12,940 bases of DNA. It comes from JBCDIQ01 sp039024295 (lineage in GTDB: Bacteria > Bacteroidota > Bacteroidia > J057). Location: the NCBI GenBank assembly GCA_039024295.1, contig JBCDIQ010000144.1:1-12940 (forward strand). The letters are read 5' to 3'. Under the pieces are notes generated by a model. The model saw only the letters and a list, made by a program, of their open reading frames with translations. It ran no database searches and was not told where the DNA came from. This document shows positions 1 through 7,447 of this stretch, one piece after another. The position numbers and the translations under genes were made by a program. Numbering within the stretch: the stretch's first letter is position 1; every line of letters starts with the position of its first letter.

Positions 1-1
1 A

Positions 2-895
2 GCATTCATGTCTGGAAAATCCTCAAAATTATATTGGAAAAATTATGCTTTACGAAGGTTCTTGAGAATATATCCCCTTTTTGTCATTGCCTTATTTTTT
101 TATGGATTTCTTAGTTTCATAGGCCTAAAAACAGTTATTGATAAGTTGATAGATATCCCTCTTCACATGCTATTAATTAGAGGTGAAAGTATATTCTGGT
201 CAATTCCTGTCGAGTTCAAATACTATTTTGTTTCACCATTAATTATGTGGATTTGTCATAAATTTTTAAATTGGGATAAAATCAAATTAGCAATATTTTT
301 TGTGCTTTTAATTTTTGCCTCCATAATAATAGAATTTATATACAAATTACCGCTGGTCTCAACAATTAGATTTTTCCCTATTTTTCTTGTTGGAACGGTC
401 ATTTCAATTTATGAGATTATAGAAAGGAAAGAAGTCATACAAGCAATAAAGCCAGTCTATTTTAATTTATTGGGAATTATAGCAGGTATGCTAATTCTAA
501 TCACCGTTCCATATTATTTCGAGAAAATTTTCGGATTTAAAATAGAATTTTATGCATCTACCTTTTATTTACCCTATGCCATTTTATGGGGTTTAATCCT
601 ACTAGCTGCCAAGTATGGAAAAGGGATAATTAAAACAATTTTAGAACTTAAATTATTAAGGTTTATCGGTTCAATTAGCTTTAGCATTTACTTATTTCAT
701 ATTCCCTTTTTGGAGTTTGTAAAAGGAATTGGACTACATTCCGATATGAAGATTTACCTGTTTTTCTTATTGACAATAATATTCTCAACTTTCTCTTTTT
801 TATTCATTGAACGACCATTATCCAAAATCAGAATTTACTCAAAAAATATTACCGAAAAAGACTTGGTAACGAAGAATGGTATCAGCAAAGGTTAG
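2..895 (+). CDS. Acyltransferase-3 (OafA/YrhL-like) membrane protein, 5'-truncated by window edge
   Basis: This is an integral membrane O-acyltransferase of the acyltransferase-3 family, which transfers acyl (often acetyl) groups to cell-surface polysaccharides or similar acceptors. The frame is open to the first base, so the ATG at 8 is probably internal and the true start lies upstream. The family's N-terminal segment, including the usual catalytic histidine region, is therefore not visible. Visible family hallmarks are 'RRFLRIYPLF' near the start, 'FWSIPVEFKYYF' (the W-x-L-x-V-E-x-x-F-Y type motif), 'RFIGSISFSIYLFHIPF' near the C-terminus, and a final 'FLFIERPLSK'. Between these are about eight hydrophobic segments. 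The gene is AT-rich (about 30% GC in sampled lines), unlike the genes after 1830, so it may belong to a surface-polysaccharide locus or a transferred segment. The acceptor substrate cannot be told. Confidence 0.85.
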   Translation, partial: AFMSGKSSKLYWKNYALRRFLRIYPLFVIALFFYGFLSFIGLKTVIDKLIDIPLHMLLIRGESIFWSIPVEFKYYFVSPLIMWICHKFLNWDKIKLAIFFVLLIFASIIIEFIYKLPLVSTIRFFPIFLVGTVISIYEIIERKEVIQAIKPVYFNLLGIIAGMLILITVPYYFEKIFGFKIEFYASTFYLPYAILWGLILLAAKYGKGIIKTILELKLLRFIGSISFSIYLFHIPFLEFVKGIGLHSDMKIYLFFLLTIIFSTFSFLFIERPLSKIRIYSKNITEKDLVTKNGISKG

Positions 896-958
896 GACTA
901 CAGTGATTTAATTACACGGCTATACCCTATTGGTCTATTGCTATCCTCAAAACTAGAG

Positions 959-1585
959 ATGATCCCACTTGAAATTCAGAATATTATCCAATCGCTTGAT
1001 TTTGAAGAGGAAAGTTTCATCAGATTGGCAAAAATTACTTTTCATAATAACCTCTCTGAACTTATAATCGAAATCTTCCCAGGTACCGACGAATTATCGA
1101 GGAAAAACTGGAAAATAGTCGTATTCAATCCAAAAGGATATGAGATAAATAGCAACCAATTTGATGAATTAAGAGTAGCAGAAAATCACTGTCTACTTTT
1201 GGACCACAATGAGCTCTGGGGAGAACTCTTTATAAATCAGCGAACAGATTATCAAGGTGATCTGTTTCGGGAACTGTATGCTGTTCATAGGAAAGAGTTT
1301 TTTGATTGGATTCCTTTTGACAAATATATCCCCCATACATTTGATAACCTGGATAAATTTGAATTAGACTATGGCTCATTTGCCAGAGGTCCTTTAAGTA
1401 TTCTTGAAGTGTATGGGGGAACTTTAAAGAAGTTTTATTCCAAAGTCAGTATCGTAGGCGCATATGGTCGTAAAGAATTCAAGGAAGGTATTGGATTGGT
1501 TCCAGATGCTGCCATATATAAAGTTCTATTAATGGATGGTTCATTTATTATCGGCGAAAAGATTGTGTTTGAAAAATTACCCTAA
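959..1585 (+). CDS. Hypothetical protein, about 208 residues
   Basis: I do not recognise this family. The predicted protein is soluble, with no signal peptide or membrane segment, and is acidic and rich in aromatic residues. It reads as alternating beta strands and loops with a 'FDWIPFDKYIPH' stretch in the middle and 'GSFARGPLSILEVYGG' later. I chose the ATG at 959. An alternative TTG at 938 would add seven residues, and neither has a recognisable ribosome binding site. The ORF lies in the same reading frame as the acyltransferase, beginning just after its stop, with a 63-base gap, so co-transcription is possible. Its base composition is AT-rich like that gene. Stand-alone proteins of this size and look in Bacteroidota are sometimes immunity-type or polymorphic-locus proteins, but nothing here proves that. 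Confidence 0.6.
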   Translation: MIPLEIQNIIQSLDFEEESFIRLAKITFHNNLSELIIEIFPGTDELSRKNWKIVVFNPKGYEINSNQFDELRVAENHCLLLDHNELWGELFINQRTDYQGDLFRELYAVHRKEFFDWIPFDKYIPHTFDNLDKFELDYGSFARGPLSILEVYGGTLKKFYSKVSIVGAYGRKEFKEGIGLVPDAAIYKVLLMDGSFIIGEKIVFEKLP

Positions 1586-1831
1586 CCGAAGCAAGACTAA
1601 CTCTGGAGGTCTATTATTGATTGGGCTAACAACTACATAGCATATCTGAACCTTTGTCCCTTTTCTCTTTTCCAAAATTATCCGAGTCATGCTGGCAAAC
1701 CATTGTAAAACCAAAGGTTTCCTTTCTTCCAGTAAAATCGTTATCTACACAGGCTTATCCTTGAACAAAACCCACACATTAGGAATTTCTTATATAAACA
1801 TTTACGCTTGTAGCCAGAAAAATTGATCCAC
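1586..1831. other. Intergenic region at a base-composition boundary
   Basis: This 246-base gap separates the AT-rich genes from the GC-richer T9SS cargo gene. I see no RNA gene, no strong hairpin and no convincing match to the Bacteroidota promoter consensus (TTG around -33 and TAnnTTTG around -7). The closest match is 'TATTATTG' near 1610, which has one mismatch and no clear -33 partner. The promoter of the downstream gene should lie here but cannot be placed. Confidence 0.4.
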
Positions 1832-3575
1832 ATGCAGCGAATGACTTTCCTCTCTTTTCTTTTCCTACTTCTGTTTTCTTGTCCATTCCATTTTGCCATA
1901 GCCCAAGGCAACATCATCATTGATGAAGACTTCAGGGACTGGAACGCCAGTCACCCGACCTACACCGATGGGCGGGATACCCCCAATGGCATTGACCTGC
2001 TACAAATGCAAGCCTCCAATGACGAGAAATACCTGTATGTGAAGTTCTCTGTGGACCGGGAACTTGCGCTCGGTAATACCCTTGTGGATCACACCATTTG
2101 GCTTAGCATAGATGCCGATAACGATCCCACGACCGGGCACCCGGAGCAAGCAGGGTATGGGACAGAATTGGCGATCAATTTCAATGGGCATTTCGCCTGG
2201 TTTAACGCTCCGGACCCCGATGTCCGGGTCTTCTTTGGGGATATTGGCCTGCAACTGGCCCCCAACAGTTACCTCCTCGACATTTGAAATGGCCATTCCC
2301 CGCAACCTGAAGCCTGACGGGATCAATGAGCTGTTCACGGGAGATACCATCCGTCTGGTGGTCAATGAAGACCAGGGCGGCGACAGAATGCCCAACGCCG
2401 GTTCCATCTTTTCCTATGTGTTTGATAATTCGCCTGTAGCTCCTGTTTCCTACACTGAACTGACCAAGGAAGAACCAGAACACATTCGGGCCATTGCCTA
2501 CAATGTCTTGCGCGACAATGCGTGGTCTAATGCGGGATTGCCCAGCCTTGAGCGAATCGCAACAACCCTGGAAGGAGATATTTTCTGTTTCCAGGAAAGT
2601 GGAGGCACCTCTGAACAGGTGGCAAAAAACTTGTTAGATACCTGGCTGCCGCTGGATAATGGTGGCGCAGGATGGTATGTGTACAAGGACGCCGGTAGGT
2701 TGACCTGTTCTAAATGGCCCATTACCAACACTTGGGATCTGTGGAGAAAAACGGCCATACTGGTTGACCTGCCCAGTTCCTACCCGAAAGACCTATTGGT
2801 CATCAACGGGCACCTGTCTTGCTGCACCGCCAATGCTGACCGCCAGGGACAGGTAGATGAGTTTGCCTCGTTTCTGCTGGACGCCAAATCGCCGGGTGGG
2901 GCAATCACCCTACCTGATTCCACACCTGTCATTTTCCTGGGGGACATGAATTTTGTAGGCTTTCGTCAGCAGGTATCAACAGTCATAACGGGCAATATTA
3001 GGAATGCAGGCACGTACGGTCCAGGAGCTCCCCTCGACTGGGACAACACCGACTTGGCAGATGCTCGTCCCCTTCATATTGACTCCAACCTGGTATTTAC
3101 CTGGCGAGACTTGGGAGGAGACGGTTTTCCTCCCGGAAGGCTAGATTATCAGTTCTATACGGATGCCGTTTTTGACAACGCCAAGTCATTTGTGCTTCAG
3201 ACTGAGACCATGGATCCTCAAGAGCTGGCTCGTTACGACCTCCAGCAGGGCGATACTGAGGTATCTGACCACCTGCCCCTCGTTGTGGACTATGCATTTA
3301 AGCAACCGCTGGTCTCTACCTCACTGAAAGATCAAACGGATAAGGTAGAGGTCCGCATCTATCCTAATCCAGCCCGGAACACCCTTTTTATAGAGACGCA
3401 GGAGAAAATAGAACGCATCACTTTGCGTGACCTGGCGGGAAGGGAAGTTCTTGCTGTAATAGGACATACCCAACAGTTAGGCCTTGACTCCCTTTTACCA
3501 GGGACCTATCTGGTGGAGGTGAAGCTGGAAAAGCAAGCAATATCCGTTACCCATAAAATCACCCTGGTCAAATAG
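1832..3575 (+). pseudogene. Secreted CBM9-like/endonuclease-exonuclease-phosphatase protein with T9SS tail, frameshifted
   Basis: Read through one frameshift, this would be a protein of about 580 residues. The first part (ATG at 1832 or 1841; a TTG at 1823 is also in frame) has a signal peptide ending 'FHFAIAQ', then a CBM9/DOMON-like beta domain beginning 'IIIDEDFRDW'. That frame stops at 2287. The other frame continues from about 2264. An EEP metal-dependent phosphoesterase domain follows: 'YNVL' (about 2500), 'FQESGG' (about 2590), 'NGHL' (about 2804), 'GDMNF' (about 2940), 'RLDYQFYTD' (about 3140) and 'SDHLPLVVDY' (3264 on). All the expected metal and catalytic residues are present. The T9SS C-terminal domain starts at 'IYPNPARNTLF' (about 3358). 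The substrate could be DNA, nucleotides or a phosphoester, and is unknown. The break is a single extra base in a run of C, so this is either a recent pseudogene or a sequencing error. The downstream part alone (ATG at 2289) would lack the signal peptide. Confidence 0.85.
2259..2263 (+). other. Frameshift site: run of five C in the EEP gene
   Basis: Removing one C from this run joins the two reading frames and gives 'GLQLAPTVTSSTFEMAIPR', a natural continuation of the CBM9-like domain. Left as it is, the first frame reads 'APNSYLLDI' and stops at 2287. The homopolymer is the simplest location for the shift. A change a few bases to either side cannot be excluded. Confidence 0.8.
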
Positions 3576-4017
3576 ACTTCAGAAAAATGATGGTTCAGCC
3601 ATTTCCCATGTGGAAGGAAAAATAAGCTTTACTACTCAGCAGTACCGCTCACCCTTAGCCACTGGCAGGATATTGCGCTCCAGCGGCCAGTTGAGGTACC
3701 GCTTCTTCGAAGCTTGTGTTCCAAGGGGACGCTTCCTACCAAGATGTCACCCCTTCCAGAGAGGTGCGTAAACATGGATAGGTTGATATAAGTGCCCACA
3801 TGATAGAATGTCTTCAAGGCTGTTTCGCTCCTTCGGAGCGGAACCTTTGTAGCGCAGGGTTGAGAAAGAGCAAAAGCCTCATCGGGGCGAAACCTTTTGA
3901 ATACCTACGGATTTTCAGGCTTGAGGCCAAGACTTCATCGATCATTTACAGAGTAAGTCGTCACATGGGGAATGGCTGATGATGGTTTATCTTGGTTTAC
4001 ATTAAGTAGAAAACAGC
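3576..4017. other. Non-coding region between the EEP gene and a cluster of gene fragments
   Basis: In this 442-base stretch I find no supported gene on either strand. It holds a REP-like hairpin at 3816-3847 and a smaller perfect hairpin, GCTTC-TTC-GAAGC, at 3701-3713. There is no clear intrinsic terminator directly after the EEP gene stop at 3575. A minus-strand ORF covering 3632-3817 has no recognisable domain and I treat it as chance. Confidence 0.5.
3816..3847. repeat. REP-like palindromic hairpin
   Basis: The core is CGCTCC-TTC-GGAGCG at 3826-3840, a perfect 6-bp stem with a 3-base loop. Pairing continues outward through TT/AA and AAGG/CCTT, interrupted by small bulges. There is no following T run, so it is a poor intrinsic terminator. 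The stem-loop in an intergenic area next to gene debris resembles the dispersed palindromic units seen in many Bacteroidota genomes. That it is a genome-wide family is inference from one copy. Confidence 0.5.
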
Positions 4018-4095
4018 ATGGTAAACGCAAATTTGTGGTCTGGGAATAGCATTCGGCTTCGAGGTGTAGAACCAGAAGATGATGCCTTCTTTTTC
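4018..4095 (+). pseudogene. 5' fragment of a GNAT-family acetyltransferase
   Basis: From the ATG at 4018 the frame reads 'NLWSGNSIRLRGVEPEDD', which closely follows the typical opening of a GNAT N-acetyltransferase subfamily (pattern L-W-x-G-x-x-[IV]-R-L-R-[AG]-V-E-P-E-D). The first beta strand and the start of helix 1 are present. After about residue 25 the frame loses any resemblance and becomes an out-of-frame reading of transposase sequence, stopping at 4251. The acetyl-CoA binding motif and all the rest of the domain are absent here and are not found downstream. The fragment is short, so the assignment rests on one motif. Confidence 0.45.
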
Positions 4096-4546
4096 ACGAA
4101 AAGACTTTGTGAAGTTAGCCGACCTCAAGCTCCAGCCAGGTCAAGTTCAAAAAATATGGCTCGACCGTGTGCCATTCCCGCTTTATGTGGCCAAAGAAAT
4201 TTATGTCAATGTCAATCAAAGCGAAGGAGAACTGTATCTGGTCACGAATGAAGAGGGTATGACTTATCAGCAAATCATCTCGCTATACCCAGAGCGCTGG
4301 CGGATCGAACCGAGCCATAAATCGCTCAAAAACAACGCATCGATTGCAGCATCACCTACCAAAACGCCTAAAACCCAAGCCAATCACATCGTAGCTTCGT
4401 TTTATGCACTCGTTCAGTTTGAATGGATAAAGATTCACTCAACTATCAAAAACCACTTTGCCATAAAACGAAATATGTATGCCCAGGCAATCAAAATGGC
4501 CTTTAAGGAACTTCAGAGAATGAAGTATTCGATTAGTCGTGCGTAA
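4079..4546 (+). pseudogene. 3' remnant of a DDE transposase (IS4/IS701-like)
   Basis: About 150 residues of the C-terminal part of a DDE transposase survive. The diagnostic stretch is 'YPERWRIEPSHKSLKNNAS' (about 4285-4340), the Y-x-x-R-W-x-[IV]-E-x-x-H-K-S-[IL]-K pattern that carries the catalytic glutamate. It is followed by 'SPTKTPKTQANHIVASFYAL' and a basic tail. A full protein of this type is several hundred residues with two catalytic aspartates upstream. Those are absent, and the sequence before about 4090 reads instead as the GNAT fragment in another frame. The ATG at 4079 is therefore accidental. No terminal inverted repeat or target duplication can be identified, so the element is dead and truncated on at least one side. 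Confidence 0.8.
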
Positions 4547-4562
4547 CACCAGTAACTAGGAG

Positions 4563-4781
4563 ATAGGAAAATCTATCTTTGAAAAGATTCAACAAACGGA
4601 TGGGGGGAGTTCGATTGTAGAAACACTTTCGAAAGATTGGAAAAAAGGGTTTCCTAATCAAAAAGGGTTCTCCAGATCAAATCTTTTCTACATGAAGAAA
4701 TGGTATGAATTTTACGCTAATTCCGAGTTAGCAATCGAAAAAGTCCAACAGCTTGTTGGACAAATTCATTTGAAAAAATAG
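4563..4781 (+). pseudogene. DUF1016/YhcG-type nuclease gene fragment (N-terminal domain)
   Basis: This open stretch has no start codon at its beginning. It reads 'IGKSIFEKIQQTDGG', then 'VETLSKDWKKGFPNQKGFSR', 'SNLFYMKKWYEFY' and 'VQQLVGQIH', before a stop at 4779-4781. The order matches the N-terminal DUF1016 domain of YhcG-like PDDEXK nucleases: I-G-x-x-I, L-S-x-D-[LW], F-[PG]-x-x-x-G-F-S-x-x-N-L-x-x-M-[RK]-x-[FW]-[Y], and V-Q-Q-x-V-[GA]-Q-[IL]. The start of the domain and the whole PDDEXK catalytic half are missing. A stop (TAG at 4557-4559) lies in frame just upstream, so it is not expressed as such. It lies 16 bases after the transposase remnant, which fits decay or deletion around an old insertion. 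Confidence 0.75.
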
Positions 4782-4831
4782 AAGAGGCAACAGCACAAGC
4801 ATTAGGTATTGACCCCGAAGGAGTCAAGTGA
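4766..4831 (+). pseudogene. Possible 3' end of an unidentified gene
   Basis: In a second frame overlapping the end of the DUF1016 fragment the sequence reads 'FEKIEEATAQALGIDPEGVK' and then stops at 4829-4831. It looks like a real helical C-terminus rather than random sequence and could be a frameshifted or rearranged gene end. It is too short to assign to a family, and chance cannot be excluded. Confidence 0.25.
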
Positions 4832-4948
4832 TGCTGAGGGATACCGTCGCTTTTCTTCCTATTATGCCTCATTACGTTTTACCTCCCTAAACAAAATTCG
4901 TTTTCCAGGCATTCTAACAAGTAAACCCTTTAACGCTGATTTTTACAC

Positions 4949-7066
4949 ATGAAATATGCTACGCTGTTTCTAAGCATGCTAATGCTATTTGGCCATATAT
5001 TCGGCCAGCAAGGATGGTGCGGATTTGATCACCATCTTCAGCACCAATCAAAAGCCAAACTCCAGCAAATGGACCGGGCGATCAAAGCAGCTACGCTCCG
5101 TGACTACAGTAGCCGAAGTGATGACACCACGATTTTGACCATCCCGGTGGTTTTTCATATCCTCCATCAAAATGGCCCTGAAAACATTGCCGACAGCCTA
5201 GTCTTTCGCGCTATGCAAGAACTCAATGAATCTTTTCGCTACCAGGGCTTTTTCAACCAGGGAACCGGAGCCGATAGCTATGTTGAATTTTGCTTGGCAA
5301 CTACCCAACCAGATGGTACCCCGTTTAATGGAATAAGGCGTATTGAAACTCCATTTACACGCTTGGGGACCCTCAATGCCATCTACAATTCCCGGGAATC
5401 TCTGGTATTCAACCCTAATCAATACCTCAATATTTTCGTAAATGAATCCCTGCTAGGGGGAGCTCTGCTGGGAATAGCCGCCTTTCCCAATGAGGCAGGA
5501 TCTTCACGTGATGCCATAAATATGGATTATCAGTATGTGGGCGCATCTACGCCGGATTCCACCGCGATCCTCACCCATGAAGTCGGACATATCCTGGGCC
5601 TCTATCATACCTTTCAAGACGGATGTGACAACCTGGATTGTTTGCTCCAGGGCGACAGGGTATGTGACACTCGACCTGACCTTGTTGTGTTCGAAGGCTG
5701 TAGCACGCCAACCAACTCCTGTAACACAGATGCCGATGACCCTAGTGTGTTGAATCCCTTTACCAGTGACAGCGCAGACCTGAACTACCTGTACATGGAT
5801 TACAATGAAACCGCCTGCATGAATGCATTTTCTCCTGGCCAAGTGGTACGTATGCGTCAGGTGCTGCGAAATTACCGCCCCAGTTACCTTAACTCAACGG
5901 TCTGCCAACCCCTGCCTGCCCTGGATGCGGCGGTTGCAGAGGTGCTGAACCCTTTACCCTTGGTGTGTGACCCCGCATTCCAGCCCTCAATCGTGGTGTC
6001 AAATACTGGGCAAACTCCATTGACTAGCTTTGATGCGGGTTACCAACTGGGTACAGATCCTCCTCGCACTATCAACTGGACAGGCAACCTTGCCTTTGGA
6101 GACTCTGTTACGCTCACGCTCCCTCCTGTTATAGGCGTACCTACAGCCACCACCCCATTTCGGGCATTCGTTGTAAATCCCAATGCACAGGCTGATGGAA
6201 GAGTATCCAATGACACCCTCACGGTTGATATCCGCAGGGTAGCTCCTTCTCGTATGCCGATAAGCGAAGACTTTGAAGGCGGTTTATCCCCCCAATGGAC
6301 CCTAGATCCCGCCATCAACAATGCCTGGCAGCGCGAGCAACTGGGCTGTGCCCAAAATGATGATGGCTACTGCCTCCGCCTAGATAACACCCGCTTCTTT
6401 AATTTTGGCCCTACCAACAGCTACGTTTCTCCTCCCATTGACCTGAGGAATGATTCCACCGCCTTCCTCTTTTTTGATGTGGCTTATGCGTTCAGTGATT
6501 CTGTTTCATTTTTATTTCCCAACGACATCCTCATCATCGAAGTAAGTGAGGATTGTGGCCAAACCTACCCTGAAAATCAACAATTGTATTTCAGATTCGG
6601 CCGAGACCTTGCCACCAAAGAAATCAGTCCTGACACCATCGAAACATGGACGCCGACCTGTGACGACTGGCGGACAGAAAATATTGGGCTGCTAGACTAT
6701 GCCGGTAAAGTGATTAACATTCGATTTAGATTTGTCAAAGACCTGAACGGCTTTCCAGTTTACATAGACAACATTAATATCAACAGCATATTATCCTCGA
6801 ACAGTCCTCAGCAAATAGCATCAATGTGGAATGTGTTCCCCAATCCTGCAAGTGATCGCCTATTCATACAAGGAGACAATTCGTTTTCAGGCCCAATTAA
6901 ATTCGAACTCATGGCACCCACTGGGCAAGTGGTGTTGAAACAATCAGCCAGGGTTATGGCCCAAGAAATGGTGAATATGGATGTTTCGTCTGTTGCCAAA
7001 GGTATTTATTTCCTCCGGTTGACCACTAATGGCCAGGTCTACACCCAACAGGTATTGCTCAGATAG
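4949..7066 (+). CDS. Secreted M43 (pappalysin-like) zinc metalloprotease with T9SS sorting domain
   Basis: This 705-residue protein should be an extracellular zinc endopeptidase. Residues 1-20 ('MKYATLFLSMLMLFGHIFGQ') are a signal peptide. The catalytic domain spans about 60-310. It has the extended zinc motif HEVGHILGLYH at 210-220 (ligands H210, H214 and H220, catalytic base E211), followed by 'TF'. A Met-turn, 'YLYMDYNETACMNAFSPGQ', has its methionine near 283, and cysteines at about 226, 231, 239, 251, 258 and 290 may form disulfides, as in cytophagalysin/pappalysin proteases. Residues about 325-430 look like a CARDB/Ig-like spacer. Residues about 435-615 look like a MAM/jelly-roll-type binding domain starting 'ISEDFEGGLSPQW'. 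The tail from about 628 ('WNVFPNPASDRLF') is a T9SS type A sorting domain. The gene is probably monocistronic, since an intrinsic terminator follows 20 bases later. The substrate is unknown. Confidence 0.9.
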   Translation: MKYATLFLSMLMLFGHIFGQQGWCGFDHHLQHQSKAKLQQMDRAIKAATLRDYSSRSDDTTILTIPVVFHILHQNGPENIADSLVFRAMQELNESFRYQGFFNQGTGADSYVEFCLATTQPDGTPFNGIRRIETPFTRLGTLNAIYNSRESLVFNPNQYLNIFVNESLLGGALLGIAAFPNEAGSSRDAINMDYQYVGASTPDSTAILTHEVGHILGLYHTFQDGCDNLDCLLQGDRVCDTRPDLVVFEGCSTPTNSCNTDADDPSVLNPFTSDSADLNYLYMDYNETACMNAFSPGQVVRMRQVLRNYRPSYLNSTVCQPLPALDAAVAEVLNPLPLVCDPAFQPSIVVSNTGQTPLTSFDAGYQLGTDPPRTINWTGNLAFGDSVTLTLPPVIGVPTATTPFRAFVVNPNAQADGRVSNDTLTVDIRRVAPSRMPISEDFEGGLSPQWTLDPAINNAWQREQLGCAQNDDGYCLRLDNTRFFNFGPTNSYVSPPIDLRNDSTAFLFFDVAYAFSDSVSFLFPNDILIIEVSEDCGQTYPENQQLYFRFGRDLATKEISPDTIETWTPTCDDWRTENIGLLDYAGKVINIRFRFVKDLNGFPVYIDNININSILSSNSPQQIASMWNVFPNPASDRLFIQGDNSFSGPIKFELMAPTGQVVLKQSARVMAQEMVNMDVSSVAKGIYFLRLTTNGQVYTQQVLLR

Positions 7067-7447
7067 CATAAAATCCATATTACTCCCAGCCTCCTGAAGA
7101 TTGATTTTCAGGAGGTTATTTTTTGTAATAAAACCACCTGTTAACACAACCTTAATACAAACCAAAGTTGAAATATCGGATAAAAAACAACCCACAAATA
7201 CCTGTTCAACAATTACTTAAGAATAAAATTGTGGATAAATAGTACCATTTTCTGCAATTTGTACCCATGAAAGGTTTTTGCGTTATTTGCAAGGACTATA
7301 AAGCACTCCCCCTTGCTTCTCTTACAGATTTTCTCTTGAGCCTCGTCTGAGCCAAGAGTAGTTCTTGTATGTCTAAAGCTGAAATTCTCCCATTTCAGGT
7401 GCAGGCAAAAACGCGTCAACTAAAACCAAATCAATTTTCCAGATTTT
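7067..7447. other. Intergenic region with terminator and long leader
   Basis: This 381-base gap contains the terminator of the metalloprotease gene at its start. The remaining roughly 320 bases should carry the promoter of the large lamin-tail gene. An imperfect TAnnTTTG match, 'TAAAATTG' (around 7225), lacks a convincing -33 element. No RNA gene or riboswitch is recognisable, and the small ORFs on either strand have no domain features. Confidence 0.4.
7088..7125 (+). terminator. Intrinsic terminator of the metalloprotease gene
   Basis: A 9-bp perfect stem, CCTCCTGAA (7090-7098) with TTCAGGAGG (7107-7115), can be extended by a G-T and an A-T pair. An 8-base loop lies within it, and a T-rich tract containing six consecutive T follows on the + strand. 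It starts about 20 bases after the stop codon. Confidence 0.88.

Noticed and set aside
2112..2288. Start of the second EEP reading frame at the ATG at 2112
   Set aside because: Translation between 2112 and about 2260 in this frame is an out-of-frame shadow of the CBM9-like domain. Real similarity begins after the C run.
3632..3817. Minus-strand ORF of 61 codons
   Set aside because: No recognisable motif; lies in a hairpin-containing non-coding stretch and looks like chance.
3957..4046. Frame reading 'DDGLSWFTLSRKQHGKRKFVVW', possibly an upstream transposase remnant with the second Asp
   Set aside because: The resemblance is weak, and the GNAT-like reading of the overlapping bases in another frame is much stronger.
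4574..4581. TATCTTTG, a perfect match to the Bacteroidota -7 promoter element
   Set aside because: It falls inside the DUF1016 coding remnant (codons for S-I-F-E) with no -33 partner and no gene start suitably placed downstream.
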